DNA from: a bacterium
GTDB lineage: Bacteria; 4484-113; JAGGVC01
Reading direction: 5' to 3'
Length of the DNA: 40,827 nucleotides
Assembly (NCBI GenBank): GCA_021158185.1
Contig: JAGGVC010000009.1
Span: 1-40,827, forward strand
Part shown: in pieces, positions 7,955 to 16,767 of the stretch
How the letters are laid out: the number at the start of each line of letters is the position of its first letter
Numbering within the stretch: the stretch's first letter is position 1
Made by a program: the position numbers and the translations under genes
Notes under the pieces: generated by a model
Database searches by the model: none
Seen by the model: the letters and a program-made list of their open reading frames with translations, nothing else
What the model was told of the DNA's origin: nothing

Positions 7955-9724
7955 CTAAGGTGTTTCGCCGCTCTTTTGATCTCCGGAGCTTTCTTTTATT
8001 TCAGCTTCCTTGTCATCCTGACGAAGGGACTCTACCTGTTGCCAGGTGACCACAATGTTTCTTCCCTTGTTCTTTGCGTAATAAAGAGCTTCGTCAGCGT
8101 TCTTGATAAGCTGGATTTGAAGCCGTGACAGTTCGCCAAGGTCGTATTTTTCGACGTATTCCAGGATTCTCTGTATGTTTTCGTCTTCAAACGATGATAC
8201 GCCAATGCTGACGGTAAGATTGATGTTGTAGTTGCGTTCATCGTCGATAAAGAAATCCTCGCGGCTGACTCGATAGCGCAGGCTTTCCGCCATATCCTTT
8301 GCAGCGGACAAGGGGCTTCCCTGTAGGATGATTGCAAACTCCTCCCCGCCGTACCTTGCGGGGACGTCCGTCTTACGGAAATAGTTGCGGAAAAGATCCG
8401 ATAACGCTTTGAGAATCCGGTTGCCCGCGAGATGCCCGTAGGTGTCGTTGACCTTTTTGAAGTGGTCTATATCAATCATCATCACAGACAGGTTGTCTTT
8501 ACTCTGAATGTTCTTTTCGAGAATTTCGTTGAAGCGGTTTTGAAGCTCCCTGAAGTTGGCTAGGCCGGTCAGGTTGTCCGTGATGCTTTCTTCCTTTACG
8601 GTGCTGTAGTGTTTAGAGTTCGTGATTGCAACGCTGATCAGGTACGCGATCGATTCGAGGAATTTCTGGTCTTTTCTCGTGAAGTTACCGGTCGTTGCAC
8701 TGTCCAGACTTATTACACCGATCGCTGTGCCGCGATAAATGAGCGGTACGCAGAGTAGGCTGGCAGGAATCGCCTTGGAACTGGAGAACTCCTTGAACCT
8801 GTGGTCGTGACTTACATCGGCAACACATACTGATGACCTGTTCTGGAATGTCCAACCGGCTATACCTTCGCCCGGAGTGATCTTGTAGCTTGAATCTTCA
8901 TCATAGAATACGCCGTTGGCAATACGAATGCTCAATTTTTCCTCGACTTCATCGTAGAGGAAAAGCGTGAAGTTCTTGAAGATGAAGCTGTTCTTCAGCG
9001 CAAGAATGATATTGGTGAACAAAGCTTCCCACTCAAGACTGGAGCTGATTATCTCGTTTATCTGAAGCAGCGTCGTGATTTCCTTGTTTCTTTGCTTCAG
9101 CTCTTCATTTGAAATTTCTGTAGAGAGAGTTGTATCGAGCAGCTCGACGGTTATCTTATCGAGCGTTCCGATCATGCGTTGTTGCTGCTCGATCAGCTTC
9201 CATCCGAAATACGCGGCGGCAGACAGGATCCAGAGCGAAGCGATGACCTGGCTTACTTGAATCAGATCATTACCGGGAAAGCGATAAAACGGCCATCCGA
9301 GTGCAGCCGAGCAGTATATGACTATCGTAGCTGTTAGAGTGCCAAGCCGCGTCCACACGGTCGATTGGAACGAGTGGAAATAGAGCAGGGCGATGAATCC
9401 GAGGAGAAAAATGGAATGGAAATCAGGGAAAGTGAGTGTCATGTAATACAGATAAGCTACGTCAACGACCAGGCTGGAGCGGTGTATTTTCTCTGTGAAA
9501 CTTTCGTCGTAGAAGATAATTGCCCAGAACGCCAAAGTGATAATAATGTAAGAGAGGCTTGTGATTGGAAGCGCGTTCGCGAGTTCAGGGGAGCGGTACA
9601 GAGGATTGACGCTCGTGCTCGATGATACAACCAGAAATTGAAAGAGCGCCCATACCGCAATAATGCTGGAGAGCTTTATTACGGCAAAATGATCCCTTAG
9701 CTGTCTGTATAAATCGAGCCTCAT
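7955..9724 (-). CDS. Membrane-bound GAF-GGDEF diguanylate cyclase
   Basis: A 589-residue enzyme predicted to make cyclic di-GMP from two GTP at the inner membrane. The N-terminal ~175 residues contain about five or six hydrophobic helices. A short coiled-coil linker follows (IEQQQRMIGTL..., about 178-220), then a GAF domain (about 220-370, with GEGIAGWTFQ) and a GGDEF domain (about 380-560). The catalytic motif is intact as RYGGEEFAI (459-463). An RxxD inhibitory site (RKTD, 450-453) lies five residues before it, so product inhibition is expected. DNLTGLANFRELQNRF and DIDHFKKVND are further GGDEF hallmarks. The C-terminal ~30 residues are charged and probably disordered. No EAL or HD-GYP partner is present in the window. 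The gene starts two or three bases after its predicted transcription start. Confidence 0.93.
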   Translation of the reverse strand: MRLDLYRQLRDHFAVIKLSSIIAVWALFQFLVVSSSTSVNPLYRSPELANALPITSLSYIIITLAFWAIIFYDESFTEKIHRSSLVVDVAYLYYMTLTFPDFHSIFLLGFIALLYFHSFQSTVWTRLGTLTATIVIYCSAALGWPFYRFPGNDLIQVSQVIASLWILSAAAYFGWKLIEQQQRMIGTLDKITVELLDTTLSTEISNEELKQRNKEITTLLQINEIISSSLEWEALFTNIILALKNSFIFKNFTLFLYDEVEEKLSIRIANGVFYDEDSSYKITPGEGIAGWTFQNRSSVCVADVSHDHRFKEFSSSKAIPASLLCVPLIYRGTAIGVISLDSATTGNFTRKDQKFLESIAYLISVAITNSKHYSTVKEESITDNLTGLANFRELQNRFNEILEKNIQSKDNLSVMMIDIDHFKKVNDTYGHLAGNRILKALSDLFRNYFRKTDVPARYGGEEFAIILQGSPLSAAKDMAESLRYRVSREDFFIDDERNYNINLTVSIGVSSFEDENIQRILEYVEKYDLGELSRLQIQLIKNADEALYYAKNKGRNIVVTWQQVESLRQDDKEAEIKESSGDQKSGETP

Positions 9725-9732
9725 TCTGTATT

Positions 9733-9761
9733 ATTATAACAGCGATTATTGTAACCTGCAA
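9733..9761 (-). promoter_or_regulatory. Promoter producing a near-leaderless cyclase mRNA
   Basis: On the minus strand TTGCAG (9756-9761) is followed after 17 bases by TATAAT (9733-9738), which is preceded by TGT to form a perfect extended -10 (9733-9741). The last -10 base is eight bases from the ATG at 9724, so the leader would be only two or three bases. No Shine-Dalgarno fits in that space. Confidence 0.65.
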
Positions 9762-9841
9762 ACGCGTGGCTTGGTGCATGTGGGAACAGTGCAGCCGTAG
9801 AGGCGTCATGTTAGTTGTTGAAAGCGAAGGAGTTGTTGAAA

Positions 9842-12800
9842 ATGGAAAAGCTGAAGCTTGGAGAATACGTGTTCTTGAGCGAGAGCACGGCAACTGGCAA
9901 TTACAGTGTCTGGCGCGGGTTCAGGGAATCGGATAAATCGGCGGTTGTGGCCTACATCTTTAACTCTGAGCTTATCAGAACGGAGGAGATGGGTGAGAAG
10001 CTCTTGCGTGATACGCATATCCTGGCTCAAAAGGAGCATTCCAGTATTCGCCCTCCGCTTGCAGCTGGAAGAAAGAACAACCGATATTTTATCGTTTACC
10101 CAGATGTCGGCGCTCCCCTTTCTACCTTTGACACATCGCAACGGATTAAACCCCGAGAAGTTCTGTCGATCGCGCTTCAAGTTCTTCGTGCGCTCCTTTT
10201 CGCAGAGGATAAGGAAATAATGTGTCACGGTCATATTTGCCCGAAGAACATCGTATTCGACCTAGACACAGGTGAAGCAAGTCTCATGATGTTTGGCCTT
10301 CTGCCTGCAGTAACTTCAAGCGATCCCGATGCGATTTCACGTTTTGACGGATATCTTCCCAGTCATATGATGGATAAACATAGCTTCGCGTCTTTGGAGG
10401 AGGAACAGGAGAGTATTCAGGATGAAGAGCATCCCGATGAATCAACCGAACTACCGTTATCTGAGGGTTCAACGCATGATTCACATAACGATTCTGTTCC
10501 GTCTGATGATGATGCAGAATCACATCCGACGGACGAATCAGGCGCGGATTTTGCCGGTAAGTTTTACGACCTTATGGATAAGGAGATTGCAGACGAGAGT
10601 GATGACCCGGATCTGGATGATTCAGATGAAGAAACAACCCCGGTCGGTTCTGATAGTGAAGAGCGATTGATTGATGAATCTGAAGATCGAATCGAGGTTT
10701 TCGAGGGCGGGAGCGAAGGGATGATTCTGGATGAGACCGTTGAAGAAGAAGGCTGGAGAATCGGTCCGCAGACCGATCTGTTCGGCCTGGGTATCACATG
10801 TCTCGAACTCCTGGTTGGCAAAAATGCTTCGGAAACACTCGGACCTGTGGAAATTGAGGACGCGGAGAAGCTTTCGGAAGCTGTTTCCGCCCTTGACTTC
10901 ATTCCCATCCCCGTTCAGGAAGTATTGATTCGTCTTCTTTCGCCGGATATGACGGCACGCTATTCGGGCTATAAAGAGGCTACCGAGGAGGTGGCAAGGC
11001 TTCTCGGAGAGGATGAGGGGCGGATTGCATTTGAGAGCTTCATCTTTTCTACGCTTTTTGGCGGGAGATTTAGGATTGGCAAGGAGATCGCCCAGAGCTC
11101 ATATGCCAGGATGTTCAAGGCGCAGGATACCGTGAATGAGGATAAATGCCTTGTGAAGCTCATCGACCTTAGAGAGTATCCGGTTCTCGTTGAGCCATTC
11201 AAAAACTATTTGATGCAGATGTCAGCACTGGATGATCATACGCTCGTAAAAGTACGCGATGTAGGCGTGCATTTTGAGCTTGGATATATCGCAATGGATG
11301 ATGCCGGGCAGAGCCTGGAGGACTTGCTCATTCGCCGTGGAATGCTTCCTTTGCATGATGCAGCACATATCATCTATCAGCTTCTGAACGCGCTCGAATT
11401 TCTGTACTTCAACAATATTTCGGCGTACGGAGGATTTAAGCCCACCAATGTCTTTCTCTCGTCGAACCTTCGGGAGGCCAGGATTGGTGATGTATTTCTC
11501 TCCAGGTTTCTTCTTGAGCACGGAAATATCTCGGGAACTAGCTCGGAATATTTCAGCTATGACTGGTGCGACAGGCGTGAGATTTCGCGCAGGGGGGATT
11601 TCTATTCTCTTGGCCTTATTTTCTTTGAACTTCTTGTCGGTCATCCACCGTACAGCTTCAAGGTTGAGGATGAGATCATACAGGATCACATATCGGGTGA
11701 CACGATCCGGATCGTTCAGGACGCGCTCATCAGTTCGGAAGCGAAACAAATCATAATGCGGCTTCTCGATAGAAATCCCGGTGCGCAGTATCGTGCCCCA
11801 GAGGAGATCCGTCGCGATATTGCCTCGATGATGGGCTGGGACAAGAGGGAGGTTCTTGAGCTTCCTCACATCCCATTCGATTTTTCGGATATCTCGATTG
11901 TCGGAAAGAACACAAAGGAAAAGGTTGAGGAAACGCTCTGTTACAGGCTACCTACAAAGGGCGACCGCCCCCGGGGGTTCTTCACACTGATTCACGGACG
12001 GGGAGAGGAGATGGGCGAGGCGGGTGGAGCAGCCAGACTCGTGCTTGAGGAAATAAGGGAATCGATATTCACCCCCGGCCAGGATCCTCAAAATCCTGCG
12101 AATCTTCTTACGAGTGAGCCTGATACATACCTTTTGAACATGTTTGAGCGCGCCAACCAGGAGGTGTACAGATTCGCGTTCAGGAAAGGCAAACTAAAGA
12201 GAATCGGGGTTTCAGTGAGTTGTGGATTCATTCAGAACAATACACTTTATTTCCTAAGGAACGGAGAGAGTTCGGCGCACTTTTTTTTCAAGGGGGAGTA
12301 CCGCGATATGACGTCGCTGAAGGGCGCCGTAACCGATGAAAGGATTATCGGAAGTGCCGAGAAGAGTCTCGATGATGAACCGGCAGAGATGCTTGGATTC
12401 GCGGAGCGCTTCAAGGTTCAAACATTCAAAAAGAGGCTTAAAGACGGCGAGCAGGTAATTTTTCTTTCGCGTACTTTACTCGAAAAGTTCAGCGTCGCCG
12501 AGATCAGGGAGCTGATTACGAGCCAGGATAATCCGGCCATTTCAATTGAGCTTATCGAGAAGAACGCACGGCGCAGAAGGCTCGAAGGAACTATCAGCGC
12601 AGTGCTCGTCAATATCGGCGAGGTAACTAGATTCGTCGAGGAATCCGCTCATCGCACAACGGGCAATCTTGCCCGAAGCTACATGGAAAGCGCCGATCAA
12701 CTCCTGCACGACGGTAGGACAGATGAAGCGATAAATATCTATTTACGGGCGATTGAGCACAATTCCAACTACACCACTCTTCACTACAAGCTCGGCAAGG

Positions 12801-13135
12801 CGTTTCTAGCAAAGGATCTTAAAGAGCGAGCGCTCGGTTCGTTTTTGACAGCAATCGAACTCGATAGCCAGCATATACCGGCACACGTTGAGGCTGCAAA
12901 GATATACATGATTCTGCGCAACTACTCGCAGGCGTACGATCTGCTCGGCAGGCTTATTTCGAGAGGAGTTGAAGATGCCGACATATATGCGCATGCAGCA
13001 ATGGTGTGCAACCGCATCAGAAGAACCAAGGAGGCAGCCGAATACTGCAGCCTGGCGCTTGAACTTTCACCCGGCCATGCAATTGCTACTCGCGAGCTTG
13101 TTGATGCGGGCAAGGGCAGGTGGCTTGGTTTCTAG
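9842..13135 (+). CDS. Tandem pseudokinase / PP2C-like pseudophosphatase / TPR protein
   Basis: About 1097 residues. Domain 1 (about 1-390) is kinase-like, but the catalytic loop reads HGHICPKN (129-136, Asp replaced by His), the DFG equivalent reads MFG, and the VAIK lysine is missing. Its activation segment is replaced by a ~120-residue Asp/Glu-rich stretch (about 180-300) before TDLFGLGITCLELLVG resumes the C-lobe. Domain 2 (about 408-665) keeps a lysine (CLVKLIDL) and an Asp (GDVF), but its loop is YGGFKPTN with the catalytic Asp as Gly and no glycine-rich loop. Residues about 685-930 follow a PP2C layout, yet DGMGG appears as HGRGEEMGEAGG and the late GDN is LEG, so metal ligands are lost. 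TPRs follow (about 945-1090). The ATG has GAAGGAG (9825-9831) upstream; an in-frame TTG at 9815 is less likely. Probably a signalling scaffold; residual ATP binding by domain 2 is possible. Confidence 0.82.
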   Translation: MEKLKLGEYVFLSESTATGNYSVWRGFRESDKSAVVAYIFNSELIRTEEMGEKLLRDTHILAQKEHSSIRPPLAAGRKNNRYFIVYPDVGAPLSTFDTSQRIKPREVLSIALQVLRALLFAEDKEIMCHGHICPKNIVFDLDTGEASLMMFGLLPAVTSSDPDAISRFDGYLPSHMMDKHSFASLEEEQESIQDEEHPDESTELPLSEGSTHDSHNDSVPSDDDAESHPTDESGADFAGKFYDLMDKEIADESDDPDLDDSDEETTPVGSDSEERLIDESEDRIEVFEGGSEGMILDETVEEEGWRIGPQTDLFGLGITCLELLVGKNASETLGPVEIEDAEKLSEAVSALDFIPIPVQEVLIRLLSPDMTARYSGYKEATEEVARLLGEDEGRIAFESFIFSTLFGGRFRIGKEIAQSSYARMFKAQDTVNEDKCLVKLIDLREYPVLVEPFKNYLMQMSALDDHTLVKVRDVGVHFELGYIAMDDAGQSLEDLLIRRGMLPLHDAAHIIYQLLNALEFLYFNNISAYGGFKPTNVFLSSNLREARIGDVFLSRFLLEHGNISGTSSEYFSYDWCDRREISRRGDFYSLGLIFFELLVGHPPYSFKVEDEIIQDHISGDTIRIVQDALISSEAKQIIMRLLDRNPGAQYRAPEEIRRDIASMMGWDKREVLELPHIPFDFSDISIVGKNTKEKVEETLCYRLPTKGDRPRGFFTLIHGRGEEMGEAGGAARLVLEEIRESIFTPGQDPQNPANLLTSEPDTYLLNMFERANQEVYRFAFRKGKLKRIGVSVSCGFIQNNTLYFLRNGESSAHFFFKGEYRDMTSLKGAVTDERIIGSAEKSLDDEPAEMLGFAERFKVQTFKKRLKDGEQVIFLSRTLLEKFSVAEIRELITSQDNPAISIELIEKNARRRRLEGTISAVLVNIGEVTRFVEESAHRTTGNLARSYMESADQLLHDGRTDEAINIYLRAIEHNSNYTTLHYKLGKAFLAKDLKERALGSFLTAIELDSQHIPAHVEAAKIYMILRNYSQAYDLLGRLISRGVEDADIYAHAAMVCNRIRRTKEAAEYCSLALELSPGHAIATRELVDAGKGRWLGF

Positions 13136-14736
13136 CTAGAAGCGGGGTTAATAACACGCCCCTTTCGAAGCCGCTCTGCATCCCTGCTTGCTATCAGGCT
13201 TACGCCGTCCATTTCCTCGGGGATAGGCAGGTTCATTATTTCAAGGAGCGTTGGAGCCAGATCGCGGAGTGCACTACCTTTCTCGTTAGTTAGGATACGT
13301 TTTTCCTGAGAATCGGGCGAGATGAGTATTACCGGCACGGGGAATTTGCTGTGTTGCGTCAGTATTTCGCCATCCTTATCCAGCATTTCATCGCAGTTTC
13401 CGTGATCGGCGGTTATGAGGAGCGAAGTATCGCTTTCAAGGCAGGCTTCGATAACGAGTTTAAGGCACTTATCAACGTGCTCGACAGCCTGGACGGCAGC
13501 ATCGAATTTACCCGTATGGCCGACCATATCGCCGTTTGCGAAATTGCATACGTACAGGTCGAATTCCCTTCGTTTGATGCGGTATCGCAGCTCGTCGGCA
13601 AGCTGATATACGCTCATTTCAGGCTTCAAATCGTATGTGGGCACCTTGGGGCTTGGAACGAGCACTCTCGCCTCGCCGGGATAAGGTGTTTCACGTCCGC
13701 CGTTGAAGAAGTAAGTAACATGGGCGTACTTCTCCGTCTCTGCCAGCTTGCACACGGTCAGACCTTTGCCGGTAACGTATTCAGTAATGTGGTTGTAGAT
13801 TGTGGTCTTTGGAAGAAGAATCGGATTCTGAAAATCGGCGTCGTATTGAGTGAAGCTGAAATAATCGATATCAGGAAATACAGCGCGGTTGAAACCTCTG
13901 AATTCTGTGTCGATCAGCGCCAGCGTAATCTGCCTCATCCGGTCGGATCTGAAGTTGAACGCGATTACACCGTCTTTATCAGCTATGCGGCCCACAGGAA
14001 TACCCTTTTCATCAACCATTACGGTGGGCTGTATGAATTCGTCGGTTTCGTCACGCTCCCATGCATCCCGGAATCCCTGGACAGCACCGTGCACACGAAT
14101 CCCTTCGCCCTGAACGATTGCCCGCCATGCGCGTTCTGTCCTTTCCCATCGATTGTCACGATCCATTCCCCAATAACGGCCCATAATTGTCGCGATAAGG
14201 GCATCGGGATGTTTGCCGAAATAGCGGTCAAGCAACTGAAGGAACTTGATCGCCTTGCCCGGCTGCGTGTCGCGCCCGTCCAGTAGGCAGTGTGCGCGGA
14301 TTCTCGGCACATTCTGTTTGATCGCAAGGTCAATGAGTGCTTCCATCTGGTGCTGGTGACTGTGAACGCCCCCATCCGAGACGAGACCCATTATGTGTAT
14401 CGTTCCGCCGCGTTCGACAATTCGCCTGATGAATGCGGATAGCGCCGGGTGGTCGTAGAACTCACCGCTCTCGATCATCTCGTTGATGGCGAGAAGGTCC
14501 TGCTTCACAACCCGGCCTGCACCGATGTTAAGATGGCCTACTTCGCTGTTACCCATCTGTCCGTCCATCAGTCCAACGAACTTTCCGTCAGCCCTGAGGG
14601 TGGTCATCGGGTACTTCGCGGTAATACCGTCCCAGATCGGCATGTTAGCGGCTGCGATCGCGTTGCCGTAGCTCGACGGATTCATCGCCCAGCCATCAAG
14701 AATCAGAAGACATACTCTTTCAGTTTTTTCTTTCAT
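13132..14736 (-). CDS. gpmI: 2,3-bisphosphoglycerate-independent phosphoglycerate mutase
   Basis: A 534-residue dimetal enzyme that interconverts 3- and 2-phosphoglycerate in the cytosol. The N-terminus has CLLILDGWAMN (metal-binding Asp) and the phosphoserine motif MGNSEVGHLNIGAGR. Substrate-binding stretches such as GLVSDGGVHSHQHQ and LDGRDTQPG follow, then metal-ligand motifs CNFANGDMVGHTGKFDA and ITADHGNCDEM near the C-terminus. Length and motif order are normal for the family. There is no clear Shine-Dalgarno before the ATG at 14736. The gene lies downstream of the repeat lipoprotein and glycogen phosphorylase on the same strand, linking glycogen breakdown to lower glycolysis. Its stop codon shares the palindrome CTAG (13132-13135) with the stop of the convergent pseudokinase gene. 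Confidence 0.97.
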   Translation of the reverse strand: MKEKTERVCLLILDGWAMNPSSYGNAIAAANMPIWDGITAKYPMTTLRADGKFVGLMDGQMGNSEVGHLNIGAGRVVKQDLLAINEMIESGEFYDHPALSAFIRRIVERGGTIHIMGLVSDGGVHSHQHQMEALIDLAIKQNVPRIRAHCLLDGRDTQPGKAIKFLQLLDRYFGKHPDALIATIMGRYWGMDRDNRWERTERAWRAIVQGEGIRVHGAVQGFRDAWERDETDEFIQPTVMVDEKGIPVGRIADKDGVIAFNFRSDRMRQITLALIDTEFRGFNRAVFPDIDYFSFTQYDADFQNPILLPKTTIYNHITEYVTGKGLTVCKLAETEKYAHVTYFFNGGRETPYPGEARVLVPSPKVPTYDLKPEMSVYQLADELRYRIKRREFDLYVCNFANGDMVGHTGKFDAAVQAVEHVDKCLKLVIEACLESDTSLLITADHGNCDEMLDKDGEILTQHSKFPVPVILISPDSQEKRILTNEKGSALRDLAPTLLEIMNLPIPEEMDGVSLIASRDAERLRKGRVINPASS

Positions 14737-14839
14737 AAGATCGTGCTCGTTCGAGAAACTCGGATTTGGCAGTGCCGTCGGAATACGCCAACGATGTGCG
14801 TAATATCTGGCGTGTCGTCGGGAACTGCCAGGACTATGA

Positions 14840-16672
14840 TTACTCTGGGATGATCACCCAGCGGTAGATCAGCCAGATTCCGGAGCTTGAGGTAAGGTCG
14901 AATCGGCAGCGAGCGGTGTTTTCAATGTGTATCGGAGGAGCGGTCAAGATGTAATCGCTCGTAATTGCAAGCTCGGCTTCAATTTCGCAAAGCTCGCCGT
15001 CGATTGTGAGCGTGTCGAGATCGGGCGTCAGCAGAACCTCCACATTCGCGTTTTCGCCCAGAAACGTATTCATGTGATCGACAAAGACGGCTGACGGTGG
15101 ATCTTCGACCGTATGGTGTGTCGGGAAAAGGAATGCAACTGTCTGGTCTAGTCCGAAAATCGGGCTGAACCAGCCGTCTGCCAGATCAGGCGTGCGTTCC
15201 ATGATCTTGTCACCGATGCCGGTGATTGCTGAGACGATTTGTTCCTGGTCGGTCGGTGCAGGCCCTTCTTCTGCAGGGAGCCAGTAAAGAAGCTGCCATA
15301 CATCAAGATCGCCTTTTATAAACTGAACTCGATCGCTCGTTTCTGTAACTGTGTATGTCGTGGGCGGGACATCGGGAATGTACGTAGCATTTAGGTTGAA
15401 AGCCAAGGATCCAGTAGCAACGTCGCCGATCTGGTTGAAATCTGTCAGGGTAAGCTTGAGATCTATATTCGCGTTCTCGCTGAAGAAAAGTGGCATATAG
15501 TCCCAGATGTTCGAATAGGGGGTTTCGCCGTTTTCGGTAACGTGGGTTCTGAATCTTTTACCTATTTCTTGGTGCAGGTAGAATCCAGATGCGAGTGAAT
15601 CGCTAACGAGAGTCAGGTCCTCATTACTAAGTGCTTCCTGCAAGTTCAGAACGGCAAGCCTGCAAATATCTTCGCTGTCAGGATCAGGTTCGCCTGAGGG
15701 CGCCTCCACCCAGCTTATGATCCGCCAAGTAGCGTCATCCTCCAGCCGAAGGTTGAATTGGTCGGTGGCCGTCACGTCGTAGACCTCGGGTGGAATCGAT
15801 AAAACGTAGGTTGCAACAAAGTCGAATTGAGCTGTGACGGTTGCTACATCTTCTGATATTTCCCAGTTTGTAACAGTAAGTGTGAATACGATGTTTTCGT
15901 TGTAGGCAAAGACATCGTTGAAGAAAGTTTCGAAATTCTGGCTGGGGTTACCGCCGGCAAGCGTTGTAGGCGTCCAGAATCGCTTGCCGACGTCTGGATC
16001 CACGCTGAACATATCGCTTATCGTTTTGCTGCGAAGCTTGCTGCTTCCGGTATTGATGATTTCCTCAAGATTCTTGATCGTACGATTTATCGCAACAATC
16101 GGCTCCAGGTTAGCGGGGTTCTCTTCGTCGCCGGCCTCGACTTCTTCTATTTCCTCCCAGGCGATCAGTTTCCAGGCGCCTACCTCCCGCTGGAATGTCA
16201 GCCTGTCAAGTGCATCGACGAAGTAGTTTATCGGCGGTGATTCGATAGCGTAGGTGGCGGTGAGATGGAATTCCATCTCGGCGCTGGCAAGGTCGCCGTT
16301 CTGCGTTATGTCCGTTATGACCAGGTTTATCCGTATGTTCTCGTTGTCCCTGAAGAAGTCGTTTAGGAGACTGTTAATATTTGATTGCGAAGTTGGCTGT
16401 GCAGGGGAATTCTTTTGTCTGAATCGAATCGCGACGAGTCCATCCATCGTGAAAATGTCGGATGCCTGATTCGCCGCAAGGATTACGTCTTCTTCCTCGA
16501 TGCCACGTTCGACGAGCGCCATCGTTTGCTCGATGGCCTTTCGAACGTTTGATGAAACATCGCCCGGGGGTGCGGGAGTGATTCCGCTTCCTCCTCCGCA
16601 GGACGAAGTAAGGAAAGCTGAAATCAAGAGTCCTAAACCAAGCCAAAGCAAATAAACGGGCTGTCTGTTCAT
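14840..16672 (-). CDS. Lipoprotein with four NTF2-like repeats
   Basis: About 610 residues with a lipoprotein signal peptide (hydrophobic core, then LTSSC with the lipidated Cys at about 25) and a Gly-rich tether. The rest consists of four diverged repeats of about 140 residues. Each has a Phe or metal-like pocket region, a strand with DxATxxAxFxxxATY, a PPxxYxVTxxDxxxF element and a closing strand of the form WxLxxWxE. Examples are MEFHLTATYAIESPPINY, AQFDFVATYVLSIPPEVY and LAFNLNATYIPDVPPTTY. The pattern resembles NTF2/SnoaL-like folds; function is unknown. The ATG at 16672 lies seven bases after an extended -10, implying a leaderless start; a GTG at 16696 is the alternative. It sits between glgP and gpmI on the same strand. 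Confidence 0.78.
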   Translation of the reverse strand: MNRQPVYLLWLGLGLLISAFLTSSCGGGSGITPAPPGDVSSNVRKAIEQTMALVERGIEEEDVILAANQASDIFTMDGLVAIRFRQKNSPAQPTSQSNINSLLNDFFRDNENIRINLVITDITQNGDLASAEMEFHLTATYAIESPPINYFVDALDRLTFQREVGAWKLIAWEEIEEVEAGDEENPANLEPIVAINRTIKNLEEIINTGSSKLRSKTISDMFSVDPDVGKRFWTPTTLAGGNPSQNFETFFNDVFAYNENIVFTLTVTNWEISEDVATVTAQFDFVATYVLSIPPEVYDVTATDQFNLRLEDDATWRIISWVEAPSGEPDPDSEDICRLAVLNLQEALSNEDLTLVSDSLASGFYLHQEIGKRFRTHVTENGETPYSNIWDYMPLFFSENANIDLKLTLTDFNQIGDVATGSLAFNLNATYIPDVPPTTYTVTETSDRVQFIKGDLDVWQLLYWLPAEEGPAPTDQEQIVSAITGIGDKIMERTPDLADGWFSPIFGLDQTVAFLFPTHHTVEDPPSAVFVDHMNTFLGENANVEVLLTPDLDTLTIDGELCEIEAELAITSDYILTAPPIHIENTARCRFDLTSSSGIWLIYRWVIIPE

Positions 16673-16679
16673 CAACTGT

Positions 16680-16688
16680 ATTTTATCA
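16680..16688 (-). promoter_or_regulatory. Extended -10 promoter for a leaderless lipoprotein mRNA
   Basis: TGATAAAAT on the minus strand matches TGnTATAAT with one mismatch and ends seven bases before the ATG at 16672. No Shine-Dalgarno precedes that ATG, which agrees with leaderless translation. No clear -35 element is visible. Confidence 0.5.
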
Positions 16689-16767
16689 TGTAACACGAGA
16701 GGATGCAGCTATCAGACCCGTTGAATGCCATACGTATCGAAGAATGTCTATCACCTATTCAAGCGTT

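Noticed and set aside
13351-14286. 311-codon plus-strand open frame over gpmI
   Set aside because: Antisense shadow; gpmI has complete family motifs on the other strand.
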